Of a stretch of DNA of 64,000 bases, positions 63,601 to 64,000 are shown piece after piece. The notes under the pieces are model-generated. The model saw only the letters and a program-made list of their open reading frames with translations. It had not been told where the DNA came from and did not search any database. Made by a program: the position numbers and the translations under genes. This DNA comes from Hydractinia symbiolongicarpus (lineage: Eukaryota; Cnidaria; Hydrozoa; Anthoathecata; Hydractiniidae): assembly GCF_029227915.1 (NCBI RefSeq), contig NC_079880.1, positions 23,932,501 through 23,996,500 on the forward strand. Reading direction: 5' to 3'. The stretch's first letter is position 1, and every line of letters starts with the position of its first letter.

Positions 63601-64000
63601 CGAAACGTTTACAGTCCGTACTTTTTCACATGTTAGATAATTTTTAGTGAGTAGCTAATGCACAAACATGCTGTGCGGGGAGATCTTTTAACAAACTGTT
63701 TAAACTGTTTTAAAAGAACTGCTTCAATTCTTCCTGCGTATTTTTAGTGAGCAAGTGTAAAATCCTTGAGCAAGTATGCATGTAAAAATCATTTTCTTAA
63801 ACAGCGTTCGTAAGATTATTTTATTTGGCAATATTTCAAACAGACTTTTGTATCTACTAATCTTATAATTCACACGGCAAGATGTATGCATGTTGAGCAA
63901 ACTTCTATCGGTGAAAGAAAAACTACAATTGCCAGTATCGTTTAAGATAATTGTATGTGAAAGACAGGGGGTTATTTCTACATTAAAATATCAAACTTGA
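63601..64000. other. Window end, no gene seen
   Basis: A 16-base match to the tRNA-Glu 3' flank (GGGAGATCTTTTAACA) occurs at about 63679-63694 without the rest of a tRNA. Confidence 0.4.

Overview
This is a eukaryotic nuclear window, AT-rich and intron-bearing, most likely from a cnidarian and perhaps a medusozoan/hydrozoan. The reasons are animal genes with small exons (PELP1, hnRNP M-like, SNRNP40, GAL3ST), a P2X7 C-terminal (ballast) domain gene, an intact Penelope-like element, a Helentron remnant, and very many short TIR elements. The phylum call is inference; no rRNA or mitochondrial marker is present.

Layout: 0-1 kb, decayed Helentron helicase/endonuclease tail. 1-8.7 kb, repeats and MITEs, no host gene found. 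8.7 kb, tRNA-Glu(CTC). 9.7-14.4 kb (minus), PELP1/RIX1-family ribosome-biogenesis gene with a SINE in its intron. 15.8-18.6 kb, a nest of elements inside elements. 20.5-25.4 kb (minus), three-RRM hnRNP M-like gene. 25.9-28.6 kb, a TTAA-flanked TIR element carrying a P2X7_C gene. 28.9-33.0 kb, a Penelope-like element with long direct repeats, one of which holds a 1.5-kb Harbinger-like element full of tandem repeats. 35.2-36.2 kb, LINE 3' fragment. 37.0-38.5 kb (plus), HMG-box gene. 39.7-45.6 kb (minus), galactose-3-O-sulfotransferase. 46.5-58.8 kb (minus), complete 12-exon SNRNP40. 59-64 kb, pogo-like and Harbinger remnants and a frameshifted caspase-like pseudogene.

Exon models for SNRNP40 (12 exons), GAL3ST (6), the hnRNP M-like gene (10, 5' end missing) and PELP1 (3, 5' end missing) were built by hand from GT/AG borders with consistent phase. 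The host genes are unrelated housekeeping or Golgi genes and show no operon-like logic.

The most unusual content is in the mobile DNA: a ballast-domain gene inside a TTAA transposon, several MITE families whose target-site duplications can be read directly (TTAA, TTA/TAA, 8 bp, TA), and multi-level nesting. No transposase for most of these families is visible here.
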